In this document: one piece after another, positions 36,501 to 44,199 of the stretch
Numbering within the stretch: position 1 is the stretch's first letter
How the letters are laid out: every line of letters begins with the position of its first letter
NCBI GenBank assembly: GCA_018401275.1
Contig: JAGYKW010000004.1
Coordinates: 54,739-118,738 of the forward strand
Source of the DNA: Nitriliruptoraceae bacterium
Lineage (GTDB): Bacteria > Actinomycetota > Nitriliruptoria > Nitriliruptorales > Nitriliruptoraceae
Direction: 5' to 3'
DNA: 64,000 nucleotides
Notes under the pieces: model-generated
The model's database searches: none
The model's input: the letters and a program-made list of their open reading frames with translations, nothing else
What the model was told of the DNA's origin: nothing
Made by a program: the position numbers and the translations under genes

Positions 36501-37507
36501 TGACGCGGCTGATCATCGAGCGCACCGAGCTGCGACTCGACGACGCCATCATCGCCGTCGCGCGTGAGCTGCGCGGTGCGTTCAGCGTCGTCGTGTCCGA
36601 CGAGCGGCGGCTGTACGCGTTCCGTGACCCGAACGGGGTGCGCCCGCTGCAGATCGGCCGGCTGCCCGGAGGCGGCTGGGTGTTCGCGTCGGAGACCGCC
36701 GCGCTCGACATCGTCGGTGCGGTGTACGTGCGTGACGTCGAGCCGGGCGAGCTCGTCGCTGTCGACGCCGATGGGCTCACGAGCCGGCGCTTCGCCGAGC
36801 CCACGCCGACGTTCTGCCTGTTCGAGTGGGTCTACCTCGCGCGCCCCGACCACCGCCAGGAGGGCGCCAGCGTGCTCAGCGCGCGACGCCGCATGGGCGA
36901 GCGGTTGGCCGTCGAGGCGCCCGCCGAGGCCGACGTCGTGATCCCCGTGCCCGAGGCCGGACGTGACGCGGCCGCCGGCTACGCGGCGCAGTCCGGCATC
37001 CCGTTCGCCGATGGGCTGGTGAAGAACCGCTACGTCGGACGCACGTTCATCCAGCCCACGCAGTCGCTGCGCCAGCTCGGCATCCGGCTCAAGCTCTCGC
37101 CGGTGCGCGAGGTCGTCGAGGGCAAGCGGCTGGTCGTCGTCGACGACTCGATCGTGCGCGGCAACACGTCGCGTCAGCTGGTCGCGATGCTGCGGTCCGC
37201 TGGAGCCGCCGAGGTGCACCTGCGCATCACCTCGCCGCCGATCACCGACCCCTGTTACTACGGCATCGACATGGCGAGCCGCGCCGAGCTCATCGGTGCG
37301 GACATGACCATCGAGCAGATCCGCGCGTTCGTCGACGCGGACACGCTCCACTACCTGTCGCTCGACGGTCTCATCGACTCGGTGCCGCAGCCCGCTGACG
37401 AGCTGTGCACCGCGTGCTTCACCGGCCGCTATCCCATCCCCGTCCCAGCCGAGGAGGCGCGGCGGAGCCAGGTCGCGTTCGACCTCGACGTGCCCGTCGA
37501 GCAGTGA
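33584..37507 (+). CDS. purL: FGAM synthetase PurL in one frame with amidophosphoribosyltransferase PurF
   Basis: The first 800 residues are PurL: MYSVMWSEHCSYKSS near residue 65, KIESHNHPSAVEP, GAATGVGGILRDI and NIGGETVFDPDY. From about residue 830 the same frame reads PurF. The Arg-rich linker GRRGRRRWRGQRMRRGEGG does not resemble either protein. In a neighbouring frame PurL ends cleanly as VAGAVAGEASA with TGA at 36018, overlapping an ATG at 36017, so a single inserted base before about 36000 may have joined two coupled genes. Both readings are open. Confidence 0.85.
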   Translation: MEHVTLDTVDASTSPFPSGTFPGDEQLDEVRARPLARELGLTDEELDRIVETLGRLPSVSELGMYSVMWSEHCSYKSSRMHLRGLPTTGPQVLVGPGENAGVVDVGDGLAVTFKIESHNHPSAVEPVQGAATGVGGILRDILTMGARPIAVMDALRFGDPGGWTALDGTTVPVDERQRHLVDGVVRGVGLYGNCVGVPNIGGETVFDPDYADNPLVNALAVGVLRHEDLQLARAERAGDLAVLLGSATGRDGIGGASVLASATFEDDGEDRRPNVQIGDPFAEKLLIECCLELYHRGLVSGIQDMGAAGIACATSELSSAASMGMRVDLDRVHLRDETMASWEILCSESQERMLALVRPEQLDEVMALAARWQVPASVIGEVVEGDTLTLTRRGEVVAAPPARSLADEGPVLDRPSARPERMDALAAIDADDVDLHAEAQRLAGGDLATLLLRIAGAPMLAAKRWVHEQYDHLVLGGTVLQPGAAGAGVVRLAGTDRAVALSTVGNGRWCELDPREGTRRVVAAAHRDVACTGARPLATTNCLNMGDPTRPDVMWQLIEVIGGLGDACAALDVPVTGGNVSLYNATRGRPIPPTPVVGIIGVLDRAGDAVARSVRADGDELWLIGAPTMRGLAGSELVRLLGREPGGTLTPVDLDLERRLAGVLVAAAADGLTRSAGSIGRGGLFAALVRALVGDGRGDGAHAGARGARVTLPGDGVDAHDGAALAQTLFSEAPGRVLVSVTPQRAEELARRCADAGIGAVRLGSVGGDALTFTGVADLPLDVLVRTHVDALPAALGELGRRGRRRWRGQRMRRGEGGAFGAAGDGAGRGMDDTDLARLGEGPRCECGVFGVYAPGEDVATLTYFALFALQHRGQESAGIAVSDGARTVVHREMGLVSQVFGPSDLAALDGHLAVGHCRYSTTGSSSWENAQPVYRESSAGTRIALGHNGNLVNTAELAQGLVPQPGTDSELMTRLIIERTELRLDDAIIAVARELRGAFSVVVSDERRLYAFRDPNGVRPLQIGRLPGGGWVFASETAALDIVGAVYVRDVEPGELVAVDADGLTSRRFAEPTPTFCLFEWVYLARPDHRQEGASVLSARRRMGERLAVEAPAEADVVIPVPEAGRDAAAGYAAQSGIPFADGLVKNRYVGRTFIQPTQSLRQLGIRLKLSPVREVVEGKRLVVVDDSIVRGNTSRQLVAMLRSAGAAEVHLRITSPPITDPCYYGIDMASRAELIGADMTIEQIRAFVDADTLHYLSLDGLIDSVPQPADELCTACFTGRYPIPVPAEEARRSQVAFDLDVPVEQ
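36017..37507 (+). CDS. purF: Amidophosphoribosyltransferase PurF (likely separate gene)
   Basis: First committed enzyme of purine synthesis. The N-terminal nucleophile is in CECGVFGVYAPGE, which requires removal of a short propeptide; so even a fused product would be cut from PurL. Glutaminase motifs HRGQESAGIAV, RYSTTGSSS and NGNLVN are present, and the PRPP site is VVVDDSIVRGNTSRQL. ATG at 36017 (overlapping a PurL stop) or 36074 gives 478-496 residues, the normal length. The last bases overlap the MATE gene GTG. Confidence 0.85.
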   Translation: MRRGEGGAFGAAGDGAGRGMDDTDLARLGEGPRCECGVFGVYAPGEDVATLTYFALFALQHRGQESAGIAVSDGARTVVHREMGLVSQVFGPSDLAALDGHLAVGHCRYSTTGSSSWENAQPVYRESSAGTRIALGHNGNLVNTAELAQGLVPQPGTDSELMTRLIIERTELRLDDAIIAVARELRGAFSVVVSDERRLYAFRDPNGVRPLQIGRLPGGGWVFASETAALDIVGAVYVRDVEPGELVAVDADGLTSRRFAEPTPTFCLFEWVYLARPDHRQEGASVLSARRRMGERLAVEAPAEADVVIPVPEAGRDAAAGYAAQSGIPFADGLVKNRYVGRTFIQPTQSLRQLGIRLKLSPVREVVEGKRLVVVDDSIVRGNTSRQLVAMLRSAGAAEVHLRITSPPITDPCYYGIDMASRAELIGADMTIEQIRAFVDADTLHYLSLDGLIDSVPQPADELCTACFTGRYPIPVPAEEARRSQVAFDLDVPVEQ

Positions 37508-38892
37508 GCGGAGGGCGGCGCCGGACCGTCCTGCTCGTCGGCCTCGCCGTCCCCGCGGTCGCCACGCTGATCGCCGATCCGCTCATGGGACTCGTCGACA
37601 CCGCCGTCGTCGGCCGCATCGGCGCAGCGGAGCTCGGTGGCCTCGGTCTCGCGGTCGCGGTGCTCTCCACGGTCGCGTGGGTGTTCAACTTCCTCGTCTA
37701 CGGCACGACGTCATCGATCGGCCGCGCACTGGGTGCAGGGGACGCGGGTGCGGCACGCCGGCGCGTCCGTGCGGCGGTCCGAGCGGCGCTCGTGCTCGGG
37801 ATGAGCGTCGGCGTCGTCCTGTGGATGGTCGCGCCGACCCTGCTCGGCGCACTCGGCGCGGTCGACGCGCTCATCGGACCCGGCTCGGACTACCTGCGGG
37901 TCCGTGCCATCGGTGTGCCGTTCCTCATGCTGACCTACGTCGGACACGGCGCCTTCCGTGGCGCATCGGACACGCGCACACCGCTGATCGTCGCGATCGG
38001 CTCGAACGTGCTCAACGCGGTGCTGACGGTGCTGCTCGTCGGACCGTTCGGCATCATCGGCGTCGCCGCTGCGACCGTCGCTGCTGAGGCCGCCGCCGTC
38101 GCCGCGTTCGTCGTCCTGCTGCCGCGTGCCGGCGTCGCGCGGAGAGGACTGCTGCACGACCGTGCGAGTGGCGCGGACGGCGCCGACGGGGCGAGCATCG
38201 GGGCCGGATCGGACCTCGCCGAGGTCCGCGCGCTGCTGCGCGTCGGGCGCGACCTCTTCCTGCGCACCGGTGGGCTCACGCTCGGCCTGCTCGCCGTCAG
38301 CGCCGCCGCCGCGCGCACGGGTGTCGTCACCGCCGCCGCCCACCAGGTGCTGTTCCAGGTCATGATGCTCGGCTCGTTCACCCTCGATGGGCTTGCTGTC
38401 GCAGGTCAGGCCACGGTCAGCACGGCGCTCGGACGAGGGGAACGGGACGAGGCGGCCGCGCTCGGACGCACGACCGCACTGCTCGGTGCGGCAGGTGGGG
38501 CGTTGACCGCCGGGCTGCTGCTCGTGGTGTCCGGGGTCGTCCCGCGTCTGCTGACCGATGACGCGGTCGTGCTCGAAGCGGTCGCGAGCGCGTGGTGGCT
38601 GCTCGCGCTCGGGCATCTGATCACCGGGGTCGTGTTCGCCCTCGACGGCGTGATGATGGGGGCCGAGGATTACCGCTACCTGCGTGACACGACCGTGCTG
38701 GCCGCGCTGGTCGGAGGGAGTGCCGCCCAGGTCGTCGCGTCGACGGGCGGGACGCTGCTCGACCTGTGGTGGTGCGTGCAGGCCCTGATGCTCGTGCGCT
38801 TCGTCGCGCTCGTGTGGCGGCTGCGCGGCACGGGCTGGCTGGATGCGGCGCTGGCAGGTGCGCAGCGTGCTGCCGACCGGCCCTCTGACTGA
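37504..38892 (+). CDS. MATE-family efflux protein, DinF-like
   Basis: A twelve-helix exporter of the multidrug and toxin extrusion family. The start VGLAVPAVATLIADPLMGLVDTAVVG is the MATE signature, and the second half repeats it at about residue 250 (DLFLRTGGLTLGLLAVS). Substrates could be drugs or metabolites, driven by Na+ or H+. It begins at GTG 37504 overlapping the purF stop by four bases and is 462 aa. The loop with ASGADGADGASIGAG is low complexity. Confidence 0.88.
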   Translation: MSGGRRRTVLLVGLAVPAVATLIADPLMGLVDTAVVGRIGAAELGGLGLAVAVLSTVAWVFNFLVYGTTSSIGRALGAGDAGAARRRVRAAVRAALVLGMSVGVVLWMVAPTLLGALGAVDALIGPGSDYLRVRAIGVPFLMLTYVGHGAFRGASDTRTPLIVAIGSNVLNAVLTVLLVGPFGIIGVAAATVAAEAAAVAAFVVLLPRAGVARRGLLHDRASGADGADGASIGAGSDLAEVRALLRVGRDLFLRTGGLTLGLLAVSAAAARTGVVTAAAHQVLFQVMMLGSFTLDGLAVAGQATVSTALGRGERDEAAALGRTTALLGAAGGALTAGLLLVVSGVVPRLLTDDAVVLEAVASAWWLLALGHLITGVVFALDGVMMGAEDYRYLRDTTVLAALVGGSAAQVVASTGGTLLDLWWCVQALMLVRFVALVWRLRGTGWLDAALAGAQRAADRPSD

Positions 38893-38937
38893 CGTGACCG
38901 AAGCGCTCGTCGAGGTCGACGTCGCGCACCGGGCCGC

Positions 38938-40255
38938 CTAGGTGCCGAGCGTCGCGTCGCGCACGAACGTCGCGACGATCTCCACGTGGTGGGTCATCGG
39001 GAACAGGTCGAGGGGCACGGCCCGCTCGAGGCGCAGGCCGGCCGCACCGAGGTCGCGCGCGTCACGGGCGAACGAGGCGACGTCGCACGAGACGAGCACG
39101 AGTCGCGAGGGGCGATGCGTCCGAGGTCGGCGATGACGTGACGCCCGAGTCCGGCCCGCGGTGGGTCGGCGATGATGACCTCCGGGGGTCGATCGAACGG
39201 TCCCCGGCGGCGGCGCGCCGCGTCACGTGCTCGACCTTCTCGGTGAGCACGCGTACGTCGAGCTCCTGGTCCGTGGCGGCGCGGCCGAGGGCCATCGTGG
39301 CGGACATGGCCGACTCGACGGCGAGCACGTGCGCACCGTCGATGGCCAGCGGCAGCGCGAGCAGTCCGACCCCGGCGTACAGGTCCCACACGTCGCGGTG
39401 CGCGACGTCACCGGCGGACTCGCGCACCAGCGCCACGAGCGCCTCCGCACCGCTGGTGTTGACCTGGAAGAACGCATCGATAGGGACGTACAGCGTGACG
39501 CCGGCGACCTGGACCGTCGCGGACCCCTCGCCGCGCACGACGACGGGTCGGCCGTCCGCCTGCCGCAGCGCGAGCGTGGGGACGTCGTCGGGCAGCGCGA
39601 CCGGACCGTCGCCCGGCGTGACGATCGCCGTGCGGGCGTCGCCGAGCACGCGCAGCGCCAGCTCGTCCGCACCGGAGTCCGGACCGAACCGCTCGAGCAG
39701 CGCGTTCACGCCGTCCTCGGCGACGAGGCAGTGCGCGGTCGGCACGACCTCGTGGCTGCCGGCGCGGTGGAAGCCGAGCCGGCCGTCCGGTCCGGCGTGC
39801 AGCTGCACGTGGTTGCGGTAGCCGAGGTCGGGGCCTGCCGGCCGACAGTCCTCGACGAGCCCGTGGGCGGCGTCGCCGAACCCGCCGAGCCGCGCGAGCT
39901 GCTCGCGCACGACCCGTGTCTTGAGCGCGCGGGCCGCAGCGGGAGCGACGTGCTGGAGGTCGCAGCCGCCACAGTCCTGCGCGATCGGGCACGGCGGGGT
40001 GACACGGTCGATGCTGGGGAGGAGCACCTCGACGAGGCGTGCCCGCGACCAGCGCGGGTGGTCCTCGGTGACGCTGACACGCACCCGCTCACCGGGGAGC
40101 GCGCCGGCGACGAGCACGACCTTGCCGTCGATCCGTCCCACGCCCTCGCCGCCGTGCGCGAAGCCGTCGACGATGATCTCGATGACGTCGGCGACCGGTG
40201 CTGCCCCGGGTGCGGTGCCGGACGTGCTGCTGGCCGTGTGGCTGTCGGAGCTCAT
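38938..40255 (-). pseudogene. rlmD: 23S rRNA (uracil-5-)-methyltransferase RlmD/TrmA-like, two frameshifts
   Basis: TRAM domain at the start (EIIVDGFAHGGEGVGR), iron-sulfur cysteines (PPCPIAQDCGGCDL), SAM loop DLYAGVGLLALPLA, then the third part in shifted frames: VIIADPPRAGLGRHV in one and VLVSCDVASFARDARDL with HHVEIVATFVR in the next. A missing base near 39185 in a GGGGG run and another near 39105 each restore the frame. In pieces it cannot be active, but both breaks lie where sequencing errors are common. ATG 40255 overlaps the upstream lipoprotein stop. Confidence 0.8.
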
Positions 40256-41064
40256 CCTCGTGCCTCCAGGGACTCGACGGCGAGCTCGATGGCGACCAGC
40301 ACGACGCCGAGCCGTCCGGACGCCTGCCGGGCCGCATGGAGCGCGAGCGCCGGGTCGTCCGTCGAGGCGACGGCGAGCGCGAGACCGAGCGCGCGCGTCA
40401 GCTCGCCGGGCAGCTCGAGCAGTGCTGCATCGAGTGCGGCCGCATCGTCCGCGGTCCCGGCGGTCGTGCGCAGCACCGTGATGACCCCGACCGGATCGCG
40501 CTGCCATGCGCCGAGGTCGCCGAGCATCGGGTCCCGTACGAGCTCGAGGACGAGCTGGGACCGCTCGCCGCCGACGTCGCCGGCGAGCGTGATGAGCGTG
40601 GTGATGAGATCGTCGGACCCAGCGCCACCGCGATCCGGTTCGATCGCCGGGACGAGCCCACGATCCTCGCCGTCGCCCGTCCCGAGCATCAGCGCCACGG
40701 CGGACGCGCCGTGCGCCCGGAACACGTCCGGGTCAACGCTCTCGCCTGCGGCGGCCGCTGCGGCAGCCGCGTCGAGGAGCAGTGCGTCGACGTCGCGCAC
40801 GAGCGCTGCGATCGTCTCGAGCTGGGCCGCGAGCACCGCCGAGCCGTCGTCCTCGGCGATCAGGCGGTCGATCGGTTCGTTCGACCGCATCCCTCCGTCA
40901 CGTGGCGCACTCGTGTCGGGGACGTCCGGGGGGACGGGGACACCGCAGCCTGCGACCGCGCTGATGAGCAGGCCCGCGAGCGCGAGCCGGGCCAGCGCGC
41001 GCGCACGCGTCCGGTGCGCACGCGTCGGGCACGCACGCGCACGGCGGTCCTCGACGCTGCTCAC
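40252..41064 (-). CDS. Lipoprotein of unknown function
   Basis: A 270-residue lipoprotein with a basic N-terminus, hydrophobic stretch and lipobox AVAGCG. The mature part is almost entirely helical and rich in A, D and L, with DVDALLLDAAAAAAAAGESVDPD. No domain recognised. GTG 41064 follows GAGGAGGACCAT; its stop overlaps the RlmD start by four bases, so one operon. It faces the divergent ABC exporter across a short region with CCGG repeats. Confidence 0.65.
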   Translation of the reverse strand: MSSVEDRRARACPTRAHRTRARALARLALAGLLISAVAGCGVPVPPDVPDTSAPRDGGMRSNEPIDRLIAEDDGSAVLAAQLETIAALVRDVDALLLDAAAAAAAAGESVDPDVFRAHGASAVALMLGTGDGEDRGLVPAIEPDRGGAGSDDLITTLITLAGDVGGERSQLVLELVRDPMLGDLGAWQRDPVGVITVLRTTAGTADDAAALDAALLELPGELTRALGLALAVASTDDPALALHAARQASGRLGVVLVAIELAVESLEARG

Positions 41065-41115
41065 ATGGTCCTCCTCATGACGGGAGCGTAGGGGTCGCTG
41101 GCTAGCCTCCCCCGA

Positions 41116-41160
41116 CCGGACATGGCCGGACATGACCGGTCATGACCGGTGCATGACCGG
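41116..41160. promoter_or_regulatory. Phased CCGG array with a 16-bp palindrome
   Basis: CCGG recurs at 41116, 41126, 41136, 41146 and 41157, one helical turn apart, within the unit CCGGNCATGA. ACCGGTCATGACCGGT at 41135-41150 is a perfect palindrome. A TAGCCT box lies just upstream (41103-41108) and the ABC ATPase start 35 bases downstream. It looks like an operator for a dimeric regulator. Confidence 0.5.
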
Positions 41161-41194
41161 TCCGTGCATGGTGCGGGCCGGAGCGGAGGGCGCG

Positions 41195-42136
41195 ATGGCG
41201 GTGATCGAGGTCGAGGGCCTCGTCAAGCGTTACGGCGCGCTCACGGCCGTCGACGGACTCGACCTGAGCGTCGCGCGCGGCGAGACGCTCGCGCTGCTCG
41301 GCCCCAACGGCGCGGGGAAGACGACGACCGTCGAGTGCCTCGAGGGCTACCGCCGTCCCGACGAGGGTCGCGTGCGGGTGCTGGGTCTCGACCCGATCGC
41401 GGACGCGCGCGAACTGTCCCCGCGCATCGGGCTGATGCTGCAGGAGGGCGGGCTCTACCCGCACGTGCGTCCGGCCGAGATCCTGCACACGTTCGCAGCG
41501 TTCCACGACGATCCGGAGGATCCGGACGCGCTGCTCACCTCGCTCGGGCTCGACGACGTCCGCGACGCCCGCTACCGCAGCCTGTCCGGCGGGCAGAAGC
41601 AGCGGCTCGCGCTCGCGCTCGCGCTCGTCGGCCGGCCCGAGGTGCTCTTCCTCGACGAGCCGACCGCCGGGCTCGACCCCGTCGCGCGGCGCACGACGTG
41701 GGAGCTGCTCGCCGAGCGCACCCGCGGCGGCACCACCATCCTGCTGACGACCCACCTGCTCGACGAGGCGGCTGCCGTCGCCGACCGCGTGGCCATCATC
41801 GACCGCGGACGGCTCCGGCTGCTCGGCACTCCGGCGGAGCTGACCGCGGGTGGTGACGGCTCGGTCACGGTGCGCATCGATCCGACACCGGACGCCGCGA
41901 TGCTCGCCGCACGGCTCGCCGCGCATCTCGGCGTGGAGGTGCGGCCTGAGGCCGGCGACCGGCTGCGCATCGCAGCGCTCGCGACCCCGACGCTGCTCAC
42001 CGCCCTGGCCGGCTTCCTGACCGCGCACGGCGGCGACCTCGCGGACCTGCGTGCGTCCGGCCGGACGCTCGAGGAGGTCTACCTGCGGCTCGTCGACGAC
42101 CCGGAGCTGCAACGATCGACGGCGGTGGTCGCGTGA
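41195..42136 (+). CDS. ABC transporter ATPase
   Basis: ATPase of an ABC-2 exporter: Walker [13 protein letters not shown], signature LSGGQKQRLALALAL, Walker B VLFLDEPTAGLDP and switch H. The C-terminal 80 residues have no match and may act as a regulatory domain. ATG 41195 follows GGAGGG. Its stop overlaps the permease start. Drug, lipid or heme-related export are possible; the nearby oxidase genes do not decide it. Confidence 0.85.
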   Translation: MAVIEVEGLVKRYGALTAVDGLDLSVARGETLALLGPNGAGKTTTVECLEGYRRPDEGRVRVLGLDPIADARELSPRIGLMLQEGGLYPHVRPAEILHTFAAFHDDPEDPDALLTSLGLDDVRDARYRSLSGGQKQRLALALALVGRPEVLFLDEPTAGLDPVARRTTWELLAERTRGGTTILLTTHLLDEAAAVADRVAIIDRGRLRLLGTPAELTAGGDGSVTVRIDPTPDAAMLAARLAAHLGVEVRPEAGDRLRIAALATPTLLTALAGFLTAHGGDLADLRASGRTLEEVYLRLVDDPELQRSTAVVA

Positions 42137-42873
42137 GCGGGCGCGCGGTGCTCGCCCAGGCGCGGCTCGAGACCCGGCTGCTGGTGCGCTCGTCGGAGAG
42201 CCTGCTCATCACCCTCGGCATCCCGCTCGGGGTGCTCGTGTTCTTCTCGCTCGTGCCGGTGCTGCCGACGGGGGACACCGACGCGGTCACGTTCCTCGTC
42301 CCCGGTGTGCTCGCGCTGTCGGCGACCGCGACAGGGCTGGTGGCGAGCGCGATCCAGACGGCCTACGAACGCAAGTCCGGCGCGCTCAAGCTCCTCGGGG
42401 CGACGCCGCTGGGCCGGCCGGGGTTCGTCGCGGCGAAGCTCGCCTCCGTGCTCGCCGTGCTGATCGTCCAGACCGGGCTGGTGCTGGGGCTCGCGCTCGG
42501 GCTGCTCGGCTGGCGTCCGCAGGGTGGGCTGCTCGGCATCGCGCTCACCGTGCCCGCCGTCCTGCTCATCGGCCTCGTGATGGCCTCGCTCGGTCTCGTG
42601 CTGGCAGGGACGCTCACCGCCGAGCTGACCACCGCCGTCTCCAACGCCCTGTTCCTGGTGCTGCTGATGCTCGGCGGTGTCGCCGTCGAACCGGACGTGC
42701 TGCCCGATGCGCTGGCCGTCATCGGGGCGGCGTCGCCGCTCGGCGCCGCAGTGGTCGCGCTGCGCTCGCTGCTCGACGGTGCTGCGGGTGGGCCTGCGGC
42801 TGCCGCCGCGCTGCTCGGCTGGGGTGCGCTCGGCACCGCGCTGGCTGCGCGCACGTTCCGGTGGGAGGCGTGA
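42133..42873 (+). CDS. ABC-2 type transporter permease
   Basis: Six membrane helices, with a short cytoplasmic start SGRAVLAQARLETRLLVRSSESL and the exposed motif YERKSGALKLLGATPLGR after helix 2. 246 aa. GTG 42133 overlaps the ATPase stop by four bases, so the two form one exporter. Substrate unknown. Confidence 0.85.
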   Translation: MSGRAVLAQARLETRLLVRSSESLLITLGIPLGVLVFFSLVPVLPTGDTDAVTFLVPGVLALSATATGLVASAIQTAYERKSGALKLLGATPLGRPGFVAAKLASVLAVLIVQTGLVLGLALGLLGWRPQGGLLGIALTVPAVLLIGLVMASLGLVLAGTLTAELTTAVSNALFLVLLMLGGVAVEPDVLPDALAVIGAASPLGAAVVALRSLLDGAAGGPAAAAALLGWGALGTALAARTFRWEA

Positions 42874-43028
42874 ACCCAGCGTTCCGACGCCCTCGTGGCC
42901 TCTCGCTACCATCCGCTTCCGCCGGAGCGCCCCGCACCCGGCGCTTCACGCCACGGCCCGAGCCCCGTGACGTCTCTCGTGGAGCCAGCGCTCGGGCGCG
43001 GTCGCAGGACCGGACGGAAGGGATACGG

Positions 43029-44183
43029 GTGTCGCGGATGAACCTCGGGTCCGACTCGCAGGCGGACGCTCGACACTCCCGTCAGCCGGCTCCCCGCCCC
43101 GGTCGCCGCCCCGGTCGCCGTCCTGGCCGTCGTCCGGGCCGCATCGCGCTGCTGCTCGGTGTCGCGCTGGTGCTCGCCGCCTGCTCGGGCGAGCAGAACG
43201 CGCTCGACCCCGCGGGCCCGTACGCGCAGCGCCCCCACGACCTGATCCTCTACGTCTTCGGCATCGGTGCGCTGGTCTTCGTGCTCGTCCAGGGACTCAT
43301 CCTCTACACCTCGTTCCGCTACCGCCGCCGCGAGGGCGACGACTCGATGCCGGAGCAGGTGCACGGCAACACGAAGCTCGAGATCGTGTGGACGCTCATC
43401 CCGGCCATCATCCTCGCCGCGATCGCCGTGCCGACGGTGCAGATGATCTTCGAGCAGATGGACGAGCCGGAGGTCGACTTCCTCACCGTCGAGGTCATCG
43501 GACACCGCTGGTGGTTCGAGTACTACTACCCGGACTACGACATCTACACCGCGAACGAGATGGCGATCCCCGTCGGGATGCCCGTGCGCCTCGAGATGAC
43601 GGCGACCGACCTCGCGCGCTCGCCCGACCTCGGCGTCATCCACTCGTTCTGGATCCCGCGCCTCGCCGGCAAGCAGGACCTCGTGCCGGGCCACACCACC
43701 TACCTGAACCTGCAGGCCGACATCCCCGGCCGCTTCATCGGCCAGTGCGCCGAGTACTGCGGCCTGAGCCACGCGAACATGCGTGCGCGCGTCGAGGCGA
43801 TGGACATGGCCGACTTCGAGACCTGGGTCGCTGCGCAGCGCACACCGGCGACCGTCCCCGCGGACGGGACGCTCGAGGCGCGTGGGCGCGAACTCTTCGG
43901 TGACCTCGGTGCCCGTCAGGCCTGCGCGTCCTGCCACCAGGTCTGGGAGGGCAACGGGCTGCGAGGGCCGGGCCAGGGCCCTGACCTCACGCACCTGATG
44001 AGCCGCATCGAGTTCGCCGGCGCGATCCACGACATGACGCCGGAGAACCTGCGGGCATGGCTGAAGGACCCGAACTCGATGAAGCCGATGCAGTACGAGG
44101 TGAACGGCATCGGCATGCCCAACCTGAACCTCGATGACGACGAGCTGGACGCGTTGACCGCGTACCTGCTGTCGCTGCGCTGA
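43029..44183 (+). CDS. ctaC: Cytochrome c oxidase subunit II with fused cytochrome c (caa3 type)
   Basis: The subunit receives electrons at the CuA centre. The N-terminus has a basic leader (four RPGR repeats), hydrophobic core and lipobox VLAACSG, so it may be lipid-anchored. Two membrane helices follow, then the CuA domain with CAEYCGLSHANM near residue 240. A C-terminal cytochrome c domain carries CxxCH (CASCH near residue 300), so electrons need no separate cytochrome c. GTG 43029 follows GAAGGGA. It leads the ctaCDEF operon. Confidence 0.95.
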   Translation: MSRMNLGSDSQADARHSRQPAPRPGRRPGRRPGRRPGRIALLLGVALVLAACSGEQNALDPAGPYAQRPHDLILYVFGIGALVFVLVQGLILYTSFRYRRREGDDSMPEQVHGNTKLEIVWTLIPAIILAAIAVPTVQMIFEQMDEPEVDFLTVEVIGHRWWFEYYYPDYDIYTANEMAIPVGMPVRLEMTATDLARSPDLGVIHSFWIPRLAGKQDLVPGHTTYLNLQADIPGRFIGQCAEYCGLSHANMRARVEAMDMADFETWVAAQRTPATVPADGTLEARGRELFGDLGARQACASCHQVWEGNGLRGPGQGPDLTHLMSRIEFAGAIHDMTPENLRAWLKDPNSMKPMQYEVNGIGMPNLNLDDDELDALTAYLLSLR

Positions 44184-44199
44184 GCACGAACGCGGAGGG

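Noticed and set aside
32942..37351. 1469-codon open frame on the minus strand opposite purL-purF
   Set aside because: Its translation is an arginine-, histidine- and aspartate-rich low-complexity sequence with no family features; long antisense frames arise easily in GC-rich coding DNA, and the plus strand encodes clear purine enzymes.
41132..41194. Longer ABC ATPase start at 41132
   Set aside because: The added residues come from the CCGG repeat region and have no ribosome site, whereas ATG 41195 has GGAGGG.
43081..43140. Tandem 12-bp repeat within ctaC considered as a regulatory element
   Set aside because: It lies inside the coding frame and simply encodes the repeated RPGR leader.
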